64,000 nt of DNA from Sphingomonas sp. 37zxx (GCF_000786205.1 NZ_JROH01000004.1:1-64000); one strand, 5' to 3'; positions 1 to 10,466 are shown, counted from the first letter of the stretch. Translations and numbers: made by a program. The notes: generated by a model from the letters alone, not told the origin.

Positions 1-1
1 A

Positions 2-616
2 GCCAAGCCCTTTTTCAGCAGCCTGTTAGAGGCCCGACTTATAGAAATGGCACTGATTGCCAACCGTGTGACGTTGGACAACGGCACAAGCCCGGCGGGG
101 CAACGGCGCCGTCTGCCCGAAGCAGATCAAGCAAACATGGAGCAGTTTTTAGCAAATCTAAAAATTATCCTGCCCGTGATCGGTTTAGATTTACTCAAGC
201 CCCAGCCACGCGCTGTTGCATATGTCGACACGCCACCAGAACAGCGAACAGCGTTCGAGACGAAATTCGAAATCCGGCACAAATCCGGCGTCTCTGCTGA
301 AGCTGTAGAAGAAGATGGTGAGTTCGTTGTATTGGAAGGCTCTCAAGCCCTTCGCAACACCGGCTATGTTCAGCAAAGTTACGCAAGCCTAAAAGACAAT
401 CTCGTCAATTTAGGCATTTTAGTTATGCAGGCTGATGGGATGTATAGCTTTGTAAAGCCGTACAGTTTTAAGAGCCCATCTGCAGCAGCTGCTGTGGTAC
501 TTGATCGCAACAGCAACGGACGATCGGAATGGAAGGTTAAAGGCGAACGTCGCACTTACCATGAGTGGCAGCAGGCGCTTACGCCTACCGCCACTTCGGC
601 AATCACGTCAAATTAA
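2..616 (+). CDS. GIY-YIG/DUF4357-type nuclease, C-terminal part (5' partial)
   Basis: The frame is open from the left edge of the window, so the ATG at 47 is probably internal and the gene begins upstream. The residues before that ATG (ending [11 protein letters not shown]) continue into [10 protein letters not shown], which resembles the segment linking a GIY-YIG nuclease domain to a DUF4357 domain. Near the C-terminus, [10 protein letters not shown], then NGRSEWKV and YHEWQ, fit DUF4357. The catalytic GIY-YIG half is not visible, so nuclease activity is inferred from family architecture. Such proteins are common in accessory DNA and their role is unclear. The base composition is more AT-rich than anything to its right, with codons such as TTA and AAA, suggesting recent acquisition. 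The stop overlaps the convergent ndk stop by four bases. Confidence 0.7.
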   Translation, partial: AKPFFSSLLEARLIEMALIANRVTLDNGTSPAGQRRRLPEADQANMEQFLANLKIILPVIGLDLLKPQPRAVAYVDTPPEQRTAFETKFEIRHKSGVSAEAVEEDGEFVVLEGSQALRNTGYVQQSYASLKDNLVNLGILVMQADGMYSFVKPYSFKSPSAAAAVVLDRNSNGRSEWKVKGERRTYHEWQQALTPTATSAITSN

Positions 617-1035
617 CCAACGATTTCTTCCGGCTTAAAGAAGTACGCGATTTCGATCTCGGCGTTTTCGTCGCTGTCGGAACCATGCACGGTGTTGGCT
701 TCGATGCTCTCGGCCAGTTCCTTGCGGATGGTGCCGGGTTCGGCATTGGCGGGGTTGGTCGCGCCCATGATGTCGCGGTTACGCTGCATTGCGTTCTCCC
801 CTTCGAGCACCTGTACGACGACAGGGCCGGAGATCATGAAATCGACCAGTTCGCCAAAGAACGAACGCTCGCGGTGGACGGCGTAAAAGCCCTCGGCCTG
901 TTCGCGGGTCATATGGATGCGCTTGGAAGCAACGACGCGAAGGCCTGCTTCTTCCAGCATTTTGGTGACCGCACCGGTCAGGTTGCGGCGGGTTGCATCG
1001 GGCTTGATGATCGAGAAAGTACGGGTCGCGGCCAT
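613..1035 (-). CDS. ndk: Nucleoside diphosphate kinase
   Basis: Transfers the gamma phosphate of ATP to nucleoside diphosphates through a phosphohistidine intermediate, balancing cytosolic NTP and dNTP pools. The 140-residue protein has the usual family length, starts with the typical TFSIIKPDA strand, and carries the active-site histidine in NTVHGSDS near residue 118. The following FKPEEIV tail is typical. It is transcribed toward the AT-richer gene on the left. About 77 bases separate its start from the end of holC, which lies upstream on the same strand. Nothing in the coding sequence looks unusual. Confidence 0.97.
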   Translation of the reverse strand: MAATRTFSIIKPDATRRNLTGAVTKMLEEAGLRVVASKRIHMTREQAEGFYAVHRERSFFGELVDFMISGPVVVQVLEGENAMQRNRDIMGATNPANAEPGTIRKELAESIEANTVHGSDSDENAEIEIAYFFKPEEIVG

Positions 1036-1112
1036 GGCCGTTCGGCTCCATTTATGTGCGTGAAGGGGAATGGCCGCGCCTTAGTCGGGCCAAGTTGCCG
1101 ATGCAAGCGCGC

Positions 1113-1550
1113 TTAGGCGGCTTGTTTCCAGCCATTGTCGGTCTGTTTCCAATAGCGCCGATCAATGCCATCGCGGTCGGCCAATGCTTTCCATGCGGCG
1201 CGCGCCGGCAGGATCGCGTCTTCGTCGAAAAAGTGAAAGGCGCGCTCGAACGTCAGCGCTTCGTCGCGCCAGACCCCGTCGATCAGCGCGATCATGCGCG
1301 CGGCATTTTTTGGCGCCGTTTCGGATGCGATCAATACCGGCTGCACCGAATCATCGCCTGATCCGGCGCAGGCATGCGGCAGGAAGCTGTCGGCGGCAAA
1401 GGTCCACAACAGGCGATCAATCGCCCCGCGCTGCTCTTCGCTGGCCGATACGATCAACAGCCGTTCACCGCTGGCCAGCACCTTTTGCGCGATCTGCGGC
1501 AGCGCGCGCGCAAGCGGCGTAAGCGTCAGATGATAGAAATCGACCTGCAC
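1113..1550 (-). CDS. holC: DNA polymerase III subunit chi
   Basis: The chi subunit of the clamp-loader complex connects the DNA polymerase III holoenzyme to single-strand-binding protein. The 145-residue protein begins MQVDFYHL, the typical HolC opening, and contains LLWTF followed by SFLPHA, characteristic of the family. The start codon is GTG at 1548-1550. It lies 36 bases downstream of pepA on the same strand; the pepA-holC pairing is common in alphaproteobacteria and suggests co-transcription. HolC proteins diverge strongly, so the call rests on the conserved ends and the neighbourhood. Confidence 0.88.
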   Translation of the reverse strand: MQVDFYHLTLTPLARALPQIAQKVLASGERLLIVSASEEQRGAIDRLLWTFAADSFLPHACAGSGDDSVQPVLIASETAPKNAARMIALIDGVWRDEALTFERAFHFFDEDAILPARAAWKALADRDGIDRRYWKQTDNGWKQAA

Positions 1551-1586
1551 TCTTGCGCCCCTTCGCTGCCCAGCCGCCGATCGACT

Positions 1587-3053
1587 TCAGCCTTCGAAAT
1601 TATCGCGCACCAACCGGTCGAGCACGCGCACGCCGAACCCGGTCGCGCCCTTGTCATAGGTGCTGCCCGGCTTGTCGGCCCACACCATGCCCGCAATATC
1701 GAGATGTGCCCAGCGCACGCCCGGATCGACGAAGCGCTGAATGAACTGCGCGGCAGTGATCGATCCCGCGCCGCGCGGCCCGATATTCTTCATGTCGGCG
1801 ATCGGCGAATCGATCAGCTTGTCATAGGCCGGCGACATCGGGAAACGCCACAGCGCATCGCCCGACGCACGGCTGGCCGCCAGGATCTGATCGGCCAGCG
1901 AATCGTCATTGGCGAACAGGCCGCCATGCTCGCTGCCCAGGCTGATGATCATTGCCCCGGTCAGCGTCGCCAGATCGACGATCGTCTTGGGGCGATGAGT
2001 CTGCTGCACCCAGGTGATGACATCGGCCAGCACCAGCCGGCCTTCGGCATCGGTATTGAGGATTTCGATCGTCTGGCCCGACATCGATGTCACCACGTCA
2101 CCCGGCCGCTGTGCATTGCCATCGGGCATGTTCTCGACCAGCCCGACCACGCCGATGACATTTGCCTTGGCCTTACGCACGGCCAGCGCCTTCATCGCGC
2201 CCACCACCGCGCCGGCACCGCCCATGTCCCACTTCATGTCTTCCATGCCCGGCCCAGGCTTGAGCGAGATGCCGCCGGTGTCGAAGGTCACGCCCTTGCC
2301 GACCAGGGCGATGTCGGGGTCACCAGCGCTGTCGGTGCCGTTCCAGTGCATCGCCAGGATGCGCGCTTCGCGCACCGAACCCTGGCTTACGCCCAGCAGC
2401 GCCCCCATGCCATGCTCGGTCATTGCCGCTTCATCCAGGATCGTCAGCGTGACGCCGAGTTCCTCGAGATGGCGGCAGCGATCGACGAAGCTTTCGGGGT
2501 ACAGAATGTTGGGTGGCTCGGAGACCAGCGTGCGCGTTAGCTCCAGGCCTTCGTTCAGCGCCTTGGCCTTGGTCCAGGCGGCATCGGTGCCGCCTGGCGC
2601 ACCGACGATGGTGATGCCGGTCAGCGTCGGCTTTTGCCGCTCGGGCTGCTTGGTGCGATACACGTCGAAACGCCATGCACGCGCCGCCGCCGCCCCGGCA
2701 AAACGCGCAATGGCAGCGGGGCTTGGGTTGGTCCCGGCAAAGTCGACGATGATCGTCCCAATTCCGGCGGTCAGGAACCGTCCGGCAAGCGCGCCGCCAG
2801 CTTTTTCATGATCGATCTCATCGCCCGAACCAACCCCCAACAGGACCACCCGGCCAGTTCCCTGCTCTTGCGGGACGAATATTTCCGCAATCGTTCCTGC
2901 GTCACCGTCGAAGCGAGCGGCGATTGCGGCACCCTCGATCAGCGTCCGGGTCGATGCGTCGAAGCGGTCGAGCACCGGCTTGCCGTCGCGCTCGACGATC
3001 AGGGCGATCGTATTGGAGTTCTGGGGGGTCTCGGCGGCAAAATCGATCTGCAT
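1587..3053 (-). CDS. pepA: Leucyl aminopeptidase (M17 family)
   Basis: A cytosolic two-metal aminopeptidase that removes N-terminal residues from peptides. In some bacteria its relatives also bind DNA. At 488 residues it matches the M17 family. The C-terminal catalytic domain contains the signature NTDAEGRLVLAD, and the metal-site segments VGKGVTFDTGG and KWDMGGAG are also present. The start is the ATG at 3051-3053. It heads the leftward series pepA-holC-ndk and is divergent from lptD, leaving about 160 bases between the two starts for both promoters. Confidence 0.96.
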   Translation of the reverse strand: MQIDFAAETPQNSNTIALIVERDGKPVLDRFDASTRTLIEGAAIAARFDGDAGTIAEIFVPQEQGTGRVVLLGVGSGDEIDHEKAGGALAGRFLTAGIGTIIVDFAGTNPSPAAIARFAGAAAARAWRFDVYRTKQPERQKPTLTGITIVGAPGGTDAAWTKAKALNEGLELTRTLVSEPPNILYPESFVDRCRHLEELGVTLTILDEAAMTEHGMGALLGVSQGSVREARILAMHWNGTDSAGDPDIALVGKGVTFDTGGISLKPGPGMEDMKWDMGGAGAVVGAMKALAVRKAKANVIGVVGLVENMPDGNAQRPGDVVTSMSGQTIEILNTDAEGRLVLADVITWVQQTHRPKTIVDLATLTGAMIISLGSEHGGLFANDDSLADQILAASRASGDALWRFPMSPAYDKLIDSPIADMKNIGPRGAGSITAAQFIQRFVDPGVRWAHLDIAGMVWADKPGSTYDKGATGFGVRVLDRLVRDNFEG

Positions 3054-3215
3054 GCGGAAATGCTCTCTCCATCGGGCGCAAACTGCGCTTGATTGCCCTC
3101 ATCTAGGGATTGCGGGGGCCGCTGGCAAAAGGCGCTGATTGCGGAAGCCCACACTCGGTGCGATAGGGCGGCGCTGGTCGCTGGTATTTTGCGGCGTAAG
3201 GGGACTCAAACCATC

Positions 3216-5462
3216 GTGAAGCGCCTGGCCTTGTTGCGTACCGCCGCGCTGCCACTCTCGCTTGGCCTGGCGGTCGCGGCGCAGGCGCAGGATTTGCAGG
3301 ATCGTCCGGTTTCGCCGCCTGTCCCCGAACAGGCCGGCATCGACGCGCGCGGCGGCGACGAGATCGATTTCAGCGCCGATCTGCTCGAATATAATACTGA
3401 CGGCGACGTCGTCGACGCCAGCGGCGATGTCCGTCTGGCGCGTCAGGGCGAACGGTTGCGCGCCGACAAGGTGACCTGGAACCGCACTACCGGCGAGGTC
3501 GTGGCCGAAGGCAACATCGCGATCACCAATCCGCAGGGTGATATTGCCTATGGCGACCGGATCGAACTTAGCGACAGCCTGCGCGACGGCGTCGTCCGGA
3601 ACATGCTGGTCGTGCTCGAACAGGGCGGACGCCTTGCCGCCGAGCGCGGGGTGCGCGAGGAGGGCGGAATCATCCGGGTCACTCGCGCCGCCTATACCCC
3701 CTGCCCGGTCACCGACACCAGCGACTGCCCCAAGGAACCCACTTGGAAAATCAACGCGCGCGAAGTCACTTATGACCCGGCGCGCAGCAGGGTTCGGTAC
3801 AAGGATGCACGCATCACCCTGTTGGGCATGACGTTGCCGCTGCCCAGCTTCTCACACACCATCGGCGGCAAAAGCGCGGACGGTGTGCTGGCCCCCGAAA
3901 TCCGTTATGGCCGGGTCAACGGTCTCGAATTTGCGCTGCCCTATCATTTCGATCTGGGGGTAAATCGTGACCTGACGATCACGCCGCGCGTCTTCACCGG
4001 GTCATTGCCTATGATCCAGGCAGATTATCGCGAACTGAACAGCCTGGGGGCGTTCCGCGTCAACACCTACGGCACGTATAGTAGGCGCAGCGACGATCTG
4101 ATCGTCACCGATGTGGCAGCAACCAGCGAAAAAGCCTTTCGCGGCTACATCGACGCCTCGGGCCGCGCGCAGTTTACCCCCGAATGGAGCGCTTATGCCT
4201 CGATCCGGGTCGCCAGCGATCGCACTTTCCTGCGACGCTACGATATTTCGCGTGAAGATCGACTGCGCAGCAATATCGGCGTGATGCGGATCACCGAAGA
4301 CAGTTATTTCGCCATTAATGGTTGGGCGGTCCAGTCGTTGCGGCTCGACGGCACCGGTACCGCGCAACCGCTGGCCTTGCCCGAGATCGACTACCGCAAG
4401 CGATTCGACGACGGCATCCTTGGCGGCAAGTTCACGCTGCAATTGAACAGTCTGGCGATCAGCCGAAAGTCGGGACAGGACACCCAGCGCGCCTTTGCAT
4501 CGGCGCTGTGGGAATTGCGCCGGGTCACCACACTGGGGCAGGAAGTGACGTTCAGCGCGCTTGGTCGCGGCGACGTTTACAACACGCAGGACACGTTGCT
4601 GACCAGCGTCATCTCCTATCGCGGCGACGAAGGGTTTTCCGCCCGCGCGATCGGTGCTGCCGCGGTCGACGTCAAATGGCCGTTCATCGGTGAGGCGATG
4701 GGCGGAACCCAGCGCTTCACGCCGCGCGTGCAGGTGGTAATCGCACCGCATATCGAAAACCTGTCGATTCCGAATGAAGACGCCCGCGCGGTCGATCTGG
4801 AGGATTCCAACCTGTTCGCGCTCAACCGCTTTCCCGGCTATGATCGATTCGAGGATTCGAGCCGCTTCACCTATGGCGTCGATTATGCCCTCGACCTGCC
4901 CGGCATCGCAATCAGTGCCAATATCGGCCAGAGTTACCGCCTCATCGAGCGACCTGCGCTTTTCCCTAACGGTACAGGTCTCGATGATCGTTGGTCTGAT
5001 TTCGTTGGTCGGACCGAAGTGCGCTTCCGTCAATTTGTCAGTCTCACCCACCGCTACCGGATCGACAAAGACGGGTTTGCACTGCGCCGCAACGAAATCG
5101 ACGCGACGATCGGTTCGCGGCAGACCTATGCGCAGTTCGGCTATCTTCGGTTAAACCGCAACATCGGTGCCGAGCTGGAAGATTTGCGGGATCGCGAAGA
5201 GGCGCGCGTCGCCGGGCGGATCGCGCTTTCTGGGCGATGGTCCGCTTATGGCTCCGCAACCGTCGACCTTACCGATCGCAGTGAGGACCCGCTGTCGTTG
5301 TCCGACGGCTTTGACCCCGTGCGCCACCGGATCGGCGTGGAATATGAGGACGAATGCCTGCGGATCGGCATTGCCTGGCGGCGTGACTATGCCGACATCG
5401 GGGATGCCAGGCGCGGCAACAGCTTTTTGCTGACGCTGGCATTGACGAACCTGGGGCGCTAA
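3216..5462 (+). CDS. lptD: LPS assembly protein LptD
   Basis: Outer-membrane beta-barrel that, with LptE, inserts lipopolysaccharide into the outer leaflet. I chose the GTG at 3216 because a signal peptide follows at once (basic KR, a hydrophobic stretch, then AQAQD) and a purine-rich AGGGG lies 12-16 bases upstream. The frame is open farther upstream, to a TTG at 3093, but that extension has no export signal. The product is 748 residues. The N-terminal part holds the OstA/LptA-like domain (around residues 45-170), where lipid passes in from the periplasmic bridge. The rest is the large LptD barrel. The adjacent surA encodes the chaperone that helps LptD fold, which supports the call. Confidence 0.95.
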   Translation: MKRLALLRTAALPLSLGLAVAAQAQDLQDRPVSPPVPEQAGIDARGGDEIDFSADLLEYNTDGDVVDASGDVRLARQGERLRADKVTWNRTTGEVVAEGNIAITNPQGDIAYGDRIELSDSLRDGVVRNMLVVLEQGGRLAAERGVREEGGIIRVTRAAYTPCPVTDTSDCPKEPTWKINAREVTYDPARSRVRYKDARITLLGMTLPLPSFSHTIGGKSADGVLAPEIRYGRVNGLEFALPYHFDLGVNRDLTITPRVFTGSLPMIQADYRELNSLGAFRVNTYGTYSRRSDDLIVTDVAATSEKAFRGYIDASGRAQFTPEWSAYASIRVASDRTFLRRYDISREDRLRSNIGVMRITEDSYFAINGWAVQSLRLDGTGTAQPLALPEIDYRKRFDDGILGGKFTLQLNSLAISRKSGQDTQRAFASALWELRRVTTLGQEVTFSALGRGDVYNTQDTLLTSVISYRGDEGFSARAIGAAAVDVKWPFIGEAMGGTQRFTPRVQVVIAPHIENLSIPNEDARAVDLEDSNLFALNRFPGYDRFEDSSRFTYGVDYALDLPGIAISANIGQSYRLIERPALFPNGTGLDDRWSDFVGRTEVRFRQFVSLTHRYRIDKDGFALRRNEIDATIGSRQTYAQFGYLRLNRNIGAELEDLRDREEARVAGRIALSGRWSAYGSATVDLTDRSEDPLSLSDGFDPVRHRIGVEYEDECLRIGIAWRRDYADIGDARRGNSFLLTLALTNLGR

Positions 5463-5552
5463 GGCGAGGTTCAGGCGAGCAACACCATGACACTGCATGT
5501 CAAAGGGCATTTGCCCAGGCGCGTGATGAGGTAACCGGATTTGGGTACGAAG

Positions 5553-6896
5553 ATGAAGCGCTTCAGCGCACTTGCAGCCGCCACGATGCTGGCGGGTATT
5601 GCGGCGGCACAGACGGTCAGCGACCCGCAGGCTGGTTCCGGGCAGGAAGCGCCGGCAAGCAACCTAAATTTGCCACGCGATCTGCAGGTGTTCGGCAAGG
5701 CCGACCCGAATATCCGCAAGGCGACCGCGATCGTCAACGAAGCGGTTATCACCGGCACCGATGTCGATCAGCGTCTGGCGATGATCACCGGCCTTCGTGG
5801 TGTCCAGGTCAGCGCGGAAGAACGCGACCAGCTTCGGTTGCAGGTGTTGCGCGCGATCATCGACGAAACGCTGCAAATTCAGGAAGCGGCGAATAACGAC
5901 ATCAAGGTTGCCAAAGCCGAAATCGATCAGAGCTTTGCCCGGGTGTCGCGTAATTTCGAGCGTACGCCCGAACAGATGACGGCGTTTCTCACGCAAATCG
6001 GCTCGTCCGATCGTTCGCTTCGTCGCCAGATCGAAGGCGAACTCGCCTGGACCCGCTTGCTTCGCCGCCAGGTCGAGCCGTTTATCAGCGTCGGCGAAGA
6101 AGAAGTGAACGCGATCATTGCACGGCTGGAAGCAGCCAAGGGTACAGAGGAAACACACCTCAAGGAAATTTATCTCAGCGCCACGCCCGATCGTGCGGCA
6201 GAAGTGATGGAAAACGGGCGCAAGATGATCGAGGCGATGCGCGGCGGCACGCCTTTTGAATATTTTGCCCGTAATTTTTCGGAAGCGACGACCAAGGCGG
6301 TCGAGGGCGATCTCGGATGGATCAGCCCGGCAGTGTTACCCGAACCGCTGGCACAGGCAGCCAGGACCATGCAAGTGGGCCAGATCGCCGGCCCGATCGA
6401 AATTCCCGGTGGCTATTCGATCCTGTACATGGTCGACAAGCGGCAGGTGCTGATGGCCGACCCGCGCGATGCGCGGCTAAGCCTGCGGCAGGTCGCAGTG
6501 AAGTTTCCGACCGCATTGACACCGACGCAGGTGCAGGCAAGGGCCGACGAATTCGCCGAACTGACGCAAAGCATCCAGGGTTGCGGCAACGTCAATGCCG
6601 TCGCGCAGAAAATCGGTGCCGAAGTGGTCGACAATGACTCAATCCGTATCCGCGAGCTGCCGGCACAGTTGCAGGAAATGATGATGAATCTTCAGGTCGG
6701 TCAGGCAACTCCGCCCTTCGGCTCGCCTTCCGAAGGGGTGCGCGTTTTGGTGCTGTGCGGCCGCGATGATCCTGCAGCGGCGAATGCGCCCAACCCCGAA
6801 CAGATTCAGGCCGGCCTGGAGCAAGAGCGTGTGAACCTTCGCGCCCAGCGCATGCTGCGCGATCTTCGCCGCGACGCCATCGTCGACTATCGGTGA
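5553..6896 (+). CDS. surA: Periplasmic chaperone / peptidylprolyl isomerase SurA
   Basis: Periplasmic chaperone for outer-membrane proteins, carrying parvulin-type prolyl isomerase domains. The 447-residue form starts with a clear signal peptide (MKRF, hydrophobic core, cleavage after AAA). A SurA N-terminal domain begins near residue 50 (AIVNEAVITGTDVDQRL). A parvulin domain lies around residues 200-300, with DLGWISPAVLP and a GYSILYMVDK strand. A TTG at 5541 in the same frame has better spacing to the TGAGGT at 5527 and would add four residues, so the true start is uncertain. It follows lptD by about 90 bases and precedes pdxA by 22 bases. Confidence 0.93.
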   Translation: MKRFSALAAATMLAGIAAAQTVSDPQAGSGQEAPASNLNLPRDLQVFGKADPNIRKATAIVNEAVITGTDVDQRLAMITGLRGVQVSAEERDQLRLQVLRAIIDETLQIQEAANNDIKVAKAEIDQSFARVSRNFERTPEQMTAFLTQIGSSDRSLRRQIEGELAWTRLLRRQVEPFISVGEEEVNAIIARLEAAKGTEETHLKEIYLSATPDRAAEVMENGRKMIEAMRGGTPFEYFARNFSEATTKAVEGDLGWISPAVLPEPLAQAARTMQVGQIAGPIEIPGGYSILYMVDKRQVLMADPRDARLSLRQVAVKFPTALTPTQVQARADEFAELTQSIQGCGNVNAVAQKIGAEVVDNDSIRIRELPAQLQEMMMNLQVGQATPPFGSPSEGVRVLVLCGRDDPAAANAPNPEQIQAGLEQERVNLRAQRMLRDLRRDAIVDYR

Positions 6897-6918
6897 GCCA
6901 CGCCGCGGCCAACCGGCG

Positions 6919-7917
6919 ATGATCCGCCCGCTTGTCGTCCCGTTGGGAGATCCCGCCGGCATCGGGCCAGAGATCGTGGCCAAGGCTTGGGCCGCCCGCA
7001 AACAATATGGGCTGGCCCCATTTTTTGCGGTCGGCGATCCGCGCGCAATCACCCAAGTGTGGGACGGTCCTGTCGCGCGGATCGGCGATCCCGATGAGGT
7101 TGCCGGTGTATTTGATACCGCGCTGCCGGTGATGGCGGTGCATGACGCCGGCATGGTGACTCCGGGTGAGCCGGATGGCGAAGGTGCCCGCAGCGCGCTT
7201 GAGTCGCTCGAAATGGCGGTAGGTCTGGCACGGTCGGGCGCAGCCGGCGCGCTGGTGACCGCGCCGGTGTCGAAGACCCAGCTCTATCGCATCGGCTTCC
7301 AGCATCCGGGGCAGACCGAGTTCGTTGCCGAACGCTGCGGCGTTTCGCCCGAAAATGCGGTGATGATGCTCGCCGGTCCGACGCTGCGGGTGGTGCCGGT
7401 AACGACGCATGTCGCGCTGTCGGCGGTGCGCGGATTGCTTTCGATCGAATTGATCGTCGCCAAGGCGCGGGTGACGGCGCGCGGGCTTACGCGCAATTTC
7501 GGGATCGAATGCCCCCGCCTCGCCTTTGCCGGGCTGAACCCGCATGCCGGTGAGGACGGTGCGCTCGGGACCGACGAGATCGAAGTGATCATGCCCGCGA
7601 TCGAGCAATTGCGCGCCGAGGGTATCGATGCGGTCGGGCCGATGGCCGCCGACACGATGTTCCATGCCCGCGCGAGGGCGAATTATGATGCGGCGATCTG
7701 CTGTTACCATGACCAGGCGCTGATCCCGCTCAAGACGCTGCATTTCGATGAAGGTGTGAACATCACGCTGGGGCTGCCGATCGTTCGCACCTCTCCCGAC
7801 CACGGCACTGCTTTCGGGATTGCCGGAAAGAATTGTGCCGAGCCGGGCGCGATGATCGCGGCGATCCGGATGGCGGCGAGTGCGGCCGAGCGGCGACTGA
7901 ATATGCTGCCGTCATGA
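6919..7917 (+). CDS. pdxA: 4-hydroxythreonine-4-phosphate dehydrogenase
   Basis: Catalyses NAD-dependent oxidation of 4-phosphohydroxy-L-threonine in the DXP-dependent pathway to pyridoxal phosphate. The 332-residue length is normal. The opening [10 protein letters not shown] motif is diagnostic. The metal-ligand region [12 protein letters not shown] and the later [14 protein letters not shown] segment match PdxA exactly. The stop TGA overlaps the ATG of rsmA (ATGA), a sign of translational coupling. The surA-pdxA-rsmA order is conserved in many proteobacteria. Confidence 0.97.
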   Translation: MIRPLVVPLGDPAGIGPEIVAKAWAARKQYGLAPFFAVGDPRAITQVWDGPVARIGDPDEVAGVFDTALPVMAVHDAGMVTPGEPDGEGARSALESLEMAVGLARSGAAGALVTAPVSKTQLYRIGFQHPGQTEFVAERCGVSPENAVMMLAGPTLRVVPVTTHVALSAVRGLLSIELIVAKARVTARGLTRNFGIECPRLAFAGLNPHAGEDGALGTDEIEVIMPAIEQLRAEGIDAVGPMAADTMFHARARANYDAAICCYHDQALIPLKTLHFDEGVNITLGLPIVRTSPDHGTAFGIAGKNCAEPGAMIAAIRMAASAAERRLNMLPS

Positions 7918-8744
7918 GCGTCGCGTTGCCGCCGCTGCGCGAGGTGATCCGGGCGCATGGGCTGACCGCCAGCAAGGCGCTGGGGCAGAATTTCCTGTTC
8001 GACCAGCAATTGCTCGATCGCATCGCACGGGTGCCGGGCAATCTGGCGGGTGCCGAAGTGCTCGAGGTCGGGCCAGGCCCCGGCGGACTTACCCGGTCGC
8101 TGCTGGCGGCAGGAGCGCGGGTGACTGCGATCGAGCGCGACCGGCGGTGTATTCCGGCGCTTGCCGAACTGGGCGAGGCGTATCCGGGGCAGCTCAAGCT
8201 GATCGAGGGCGATGCGCTGGCGATCGACCATGCCGGGCTGTTCGAGGGCAAGCCGCATGTGGTAGCGAATTTGCCGTATAATGTCGGCACCGCGTTGTTC
8301 GTCGGCTGGCTTTCCGCCGGCTGGACGCCGTGGTGGGAGAGCCTGACGCTGATGTTCCAGCGCGAGGTGGCCGACCGGATCATCGCCAATGCCAATGACG
8401 ACGCCTATGGCCGGCTGGCAGTGCTGGCGCAGTGGCGGAGCGCCGCGCGGATCGCGATGCCGGTGCACCGATCGGCCTTTACCCCGCCGCCCAAGGTAAT
8501 GTCGGCAGTGGTGCATGTCGTGCCGGGCGACCAGCCCGAAGGCATCCGGCTGCGGACGCTGGAAACGCTGACCGCGGCAGCGTTCGGCCAGCGGCGCAAG
8601 ATGCTGCGCGCTAGCCTGAAAGGGATGCCGGGCGCGCTGACGGCGGTCGAGACGCTGGGGATCGACCCCACGCGGCGGGCCGAAACGGTCAGTGTGACCG
8701 AGTTCTGCGCGATCGCCCGCGTGATCGATTCCCGACCTAGTTAA
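7914..8744 (+). CDS. rsmA: 16S rRNA (A1518/A1519-N6) dimethyltransferase
   Basis: Dimethylates two adjacent adenines near the 3' end of 16S rRNA during late 30S assembly; loss gives kasugamycin resistance in other bacteria. The 276-residue protein has the N-terminal [10 protein letters not shown] motif, the SAM-binding [11 protein letters not shown] and the catalytic NLPYNVGT. I took the ATG overlapping the pdxA stop, because the longer open frame upstream (from 7833) only reads pdxA sequence out of frame. The stop overlaps the convergent TPR gene by four bases. Confidence 0.97.
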   Translation: MSVALPPLREVIRAHGLTASKALGQNFLFDQQLLDRIARVPGNLAGAEVLEVGPGPGGLTRSLLAAGARVTAIERDRRCIPALAELGEAYPGQLKLIEGDALAIDHAGLFEGKPHVVANLPYNVGTALFVGWLSAGWTPWWESLTLMFQREVADRIIANANDDAYGRLAVLAQWRSAARIAMPVHRSAFTPPPKVMSAVVHVVPGDQPEGIRLRTLETLTAAAFGQRRKMLRASLKGMPGALTAVETLGIDPTRRAETVSVTEFCAIARVIDSRPS

Positions 8745-9253
8745 TTCTTCCCCGCCACCGGCGCGGGCACCGTCGTCGTCGCCGCAGCGGTTGCGGTCAC
8801 CGGCGGTCCCTTGGCGATCACCGCCGCCAGCTCGGTCGCGTCGCCACATTCGGATTTGCACAGCGTCTTGATCTTGGCGAGGTTTTCCTTGGCCTTGGCC
8901 AGAGCACCCTTTTGCACCATCGCCTCACCCTGACCGCGCAGCGCCGCGACGTCGTTCGGCTCCAGCGACAGCGTTTCGCGGTACAGGCGGATCGCCTTGC
9001 CCGGCAGATTCTGTGCCCGCGCGACTTCGGCCATGACGATAAAGGCTTCGCGATTGCGCGGATCGACCACCAGAGCGGTTTCGAGCAAGTCGTTCGCCCC
9101 GTTCAGATTGCCCGCCGTCCGCGCCGCCCTTGCCCGCTCGACCAGGGCGACCGATCGCGGATCGATCTGGTCGTCGGGGCGCTGGCCGTGCAGCGAGGTC
9201 GAGATGCTGACGGCGGCAAGCGACAACGCGATGGTGACGGTGGTAAACCGCAT
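8741..9253 (-). CDS. Exported tetratricopeptide-repeat protein
   Basis: A 170-residue protein beginning with a signal peptide (MRFTTVT, hydrophobic core, LHGQ). Two or three TPR-like helical pairs follow at about residues 45-125 ([35 protein letters not shown]). A CKSEC pair near residue 135 could form a disulfide, and the tail is rich in Thr, Ala and Pro. I preferred the ATG at 9253 over the longer frame because GGAGAAG lies just upstream and the signal peptide begins there. TPRs mediate protein contacts; the partner is unknown. It lies 34 bases downstream of the RsmB-type gene. Confidence 0.8.
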   Translation of the reverse strand: MRFTTVTIALSLAAVSISTSLHGQRPDDQIDPRSVALVERARAARTAGNLNGANDLLETALVVDPRNREAFIVMAEVARAQNLPGKAIRLYRETLSLEPNDVAALRGQGEAMVQKGALAKAKENLAKIKTLCKSECGDATELAAVIAKGPPVTATAAATTTVPAPVAGKN

Positions 9254-9287
9254 GATCTTCTCCGAAACAGACACAGCTACATGGCTA

Positions 9288-10466
9288 TCATGTGGCGCGA
9301 AGCATCGCGACAAAAAAGCCATCGGTCGAATGCGCCGCCGGCGTCAGCCGAATCCCCGCCCCGTGGCGCGCGCCGGCGGGCAGGTCGATCGCCGCCGACT
9401 GCCAGCCGGGATGGCGGTCGAGGAAGGCGGCGGCCTGATCGGCCCCCTCGGCATCGAGCAGCGAGCAGACGACATACACCACCGCGCCGCCGGACCGAAC
9501 CAGCGTCGCCGCCAGATCGAGCAGGCGGCTTTGCGTCGCCTCAAGCTTGGTCAGCCGATCGGCGGTGAGCCGCCAGCGCGCTTCGGGATTGCGCCGCCAG
9601 GTGCCGGTGCCCGAACAGGGCGCGTCGATCAGCACCACATCGGCGCGGCCAATCTCGTCGCCGAGCATTTCGGCCTCATGCCCCGGATTGAGCAGCAGCG
9701 TGCGCGCGATCGTCACCCCGGCGCGTTCGGCGCGCGGCGACAGGCGTTGCAACCGCCCGCGATCGGTATCGGTGGCGAGCAGGTCGCCCTGGTTGGCCAT
9801 CGCGGCAGCGAGCGCGAGCGTCTTGCCCCCTGCCCCGGCGCACAGATCGATCACGCGCATGCCAGGCTGCACGCCGCAGGCGAGCGTCACCAACTGGCTG
9901 CCGGCATCCTGCACCTCGATCAGCCCGGCTTCATAGGCGGGATGCTTGTCGACCGAGGTATCGGGCGGCAGCCGCAGCGCATCGGGGGCGAAGGCGAGCG
10001 GTTCGGCCCCTTCGATTATGATCTCCTCGCGAGTGGCGAGCAGCCGGTTGACGCGAATGTCGAGCGGCGCGCGTTCGAGCAGCGCATCCTGTTCGGCATC
10101 GTCCAGCCCTGACGCTGCCAGCGCGGTGACCAGCCAGGCGGGGGCGATGCCGGGGGTAGCGGGCTTTTCATTGGGGTTGATCGCGGGCGGGCCATAGGTC
10201 GAGCCATCGAAAGCGGCGGCGACGCCGGGCAGGCGCTGCGCCAGTGCGAGCATCGCGGCGCGCCCGTCGCGCGGCAATTCGCCGCACAGTCGAATCGCGT
10301 CATAGACCAGGTTGCGAACCGCGCGCCGATCCTTCGACCCGGCATAGCGCCGCGCAGCGAATCCGCGCGCGATGATGGTATCCGCGGCCGCGCCGCCTTC
10401 GCGCGCCGCGGCGATGATGAGGTCGAGCAGGTCGATCGCGGCCTGAACGCGGGCTGGCGGGGTCAT
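9288..10466 (-). CDS. RsmB-type rRNA m5C methyltransferase
   Basis: SAM-dependent RNA cytosine-5 methyltransferase of the RsmB/NOP2 family, likely acting on 16S rRNA. Of its 392 residues, the first 130 or so form an NusB-like RNA-binding region ([15 protein letters not shown]). The Rossmann domain has the SAM loop [10 protein letters not shown], the motif IV cysteine in [10 protein letters not shown] and the motif VI catalytic cysteine in [11 protein letters not shown]. Both cysteines are intact. The E. coli target is C967, but sphingomonads may have several paralogues, so I give no symbol. The 5' leader contains an inverted repeat listed separately. Confidence 0.92.
   Translation of the reverse strand: MTPPARVQAAIDLLDLIIAAAREGGAAADTIIARGFAARRYAGSKDRRAVRNLVYDAIRLCGELPRDGRAAMLALAQRLPGVAAAFDGSTYGPPAINPNEKPATPGIAPAWLVTALAASGLDDAEQDALLERAPLDIRVNRLLATREEIIIEGAEPLAFAPDALRLPPDTSVDKHPAYEAGLIEVQDAGSQLVTLACGVQPGMRVIDLCAGAGGKTLALAAAMANQGDLLATDTDRGRLQRLSPRAERAGVTIARTLLLNPGHEAEMLGDEIGRADVVLIDAPCSGTGTWRRNPEARWRLTADRLTKLEATQSRLLDLAATLVRSGGAVVYVVCSLLDAEGADQAAAFLDRHPGWQSAAIDLPAGARHGAGIRLTPAAHSTDGFFVAMLRAT

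Noticed and set aside
1374..2540. 388-codon plus-strand open frame
   Set aside because: It lies over pepA and holC on the other strand, is rich in His/Arg/Asp as expected for antisense of GC-rich genes, and has no recognisable domain.
3093..3215. Longer lptD start at a TTG
   Set aside because: The added 41 residues carry no signal peptide and sit in the divergent promoter region; the GTG at 3216 starts a proper export signal.
6592..7803. 403-codon minus-strand open frame
   Set aside because: Antisense of pdxA and the end of surA; no domain and unlikely composition.
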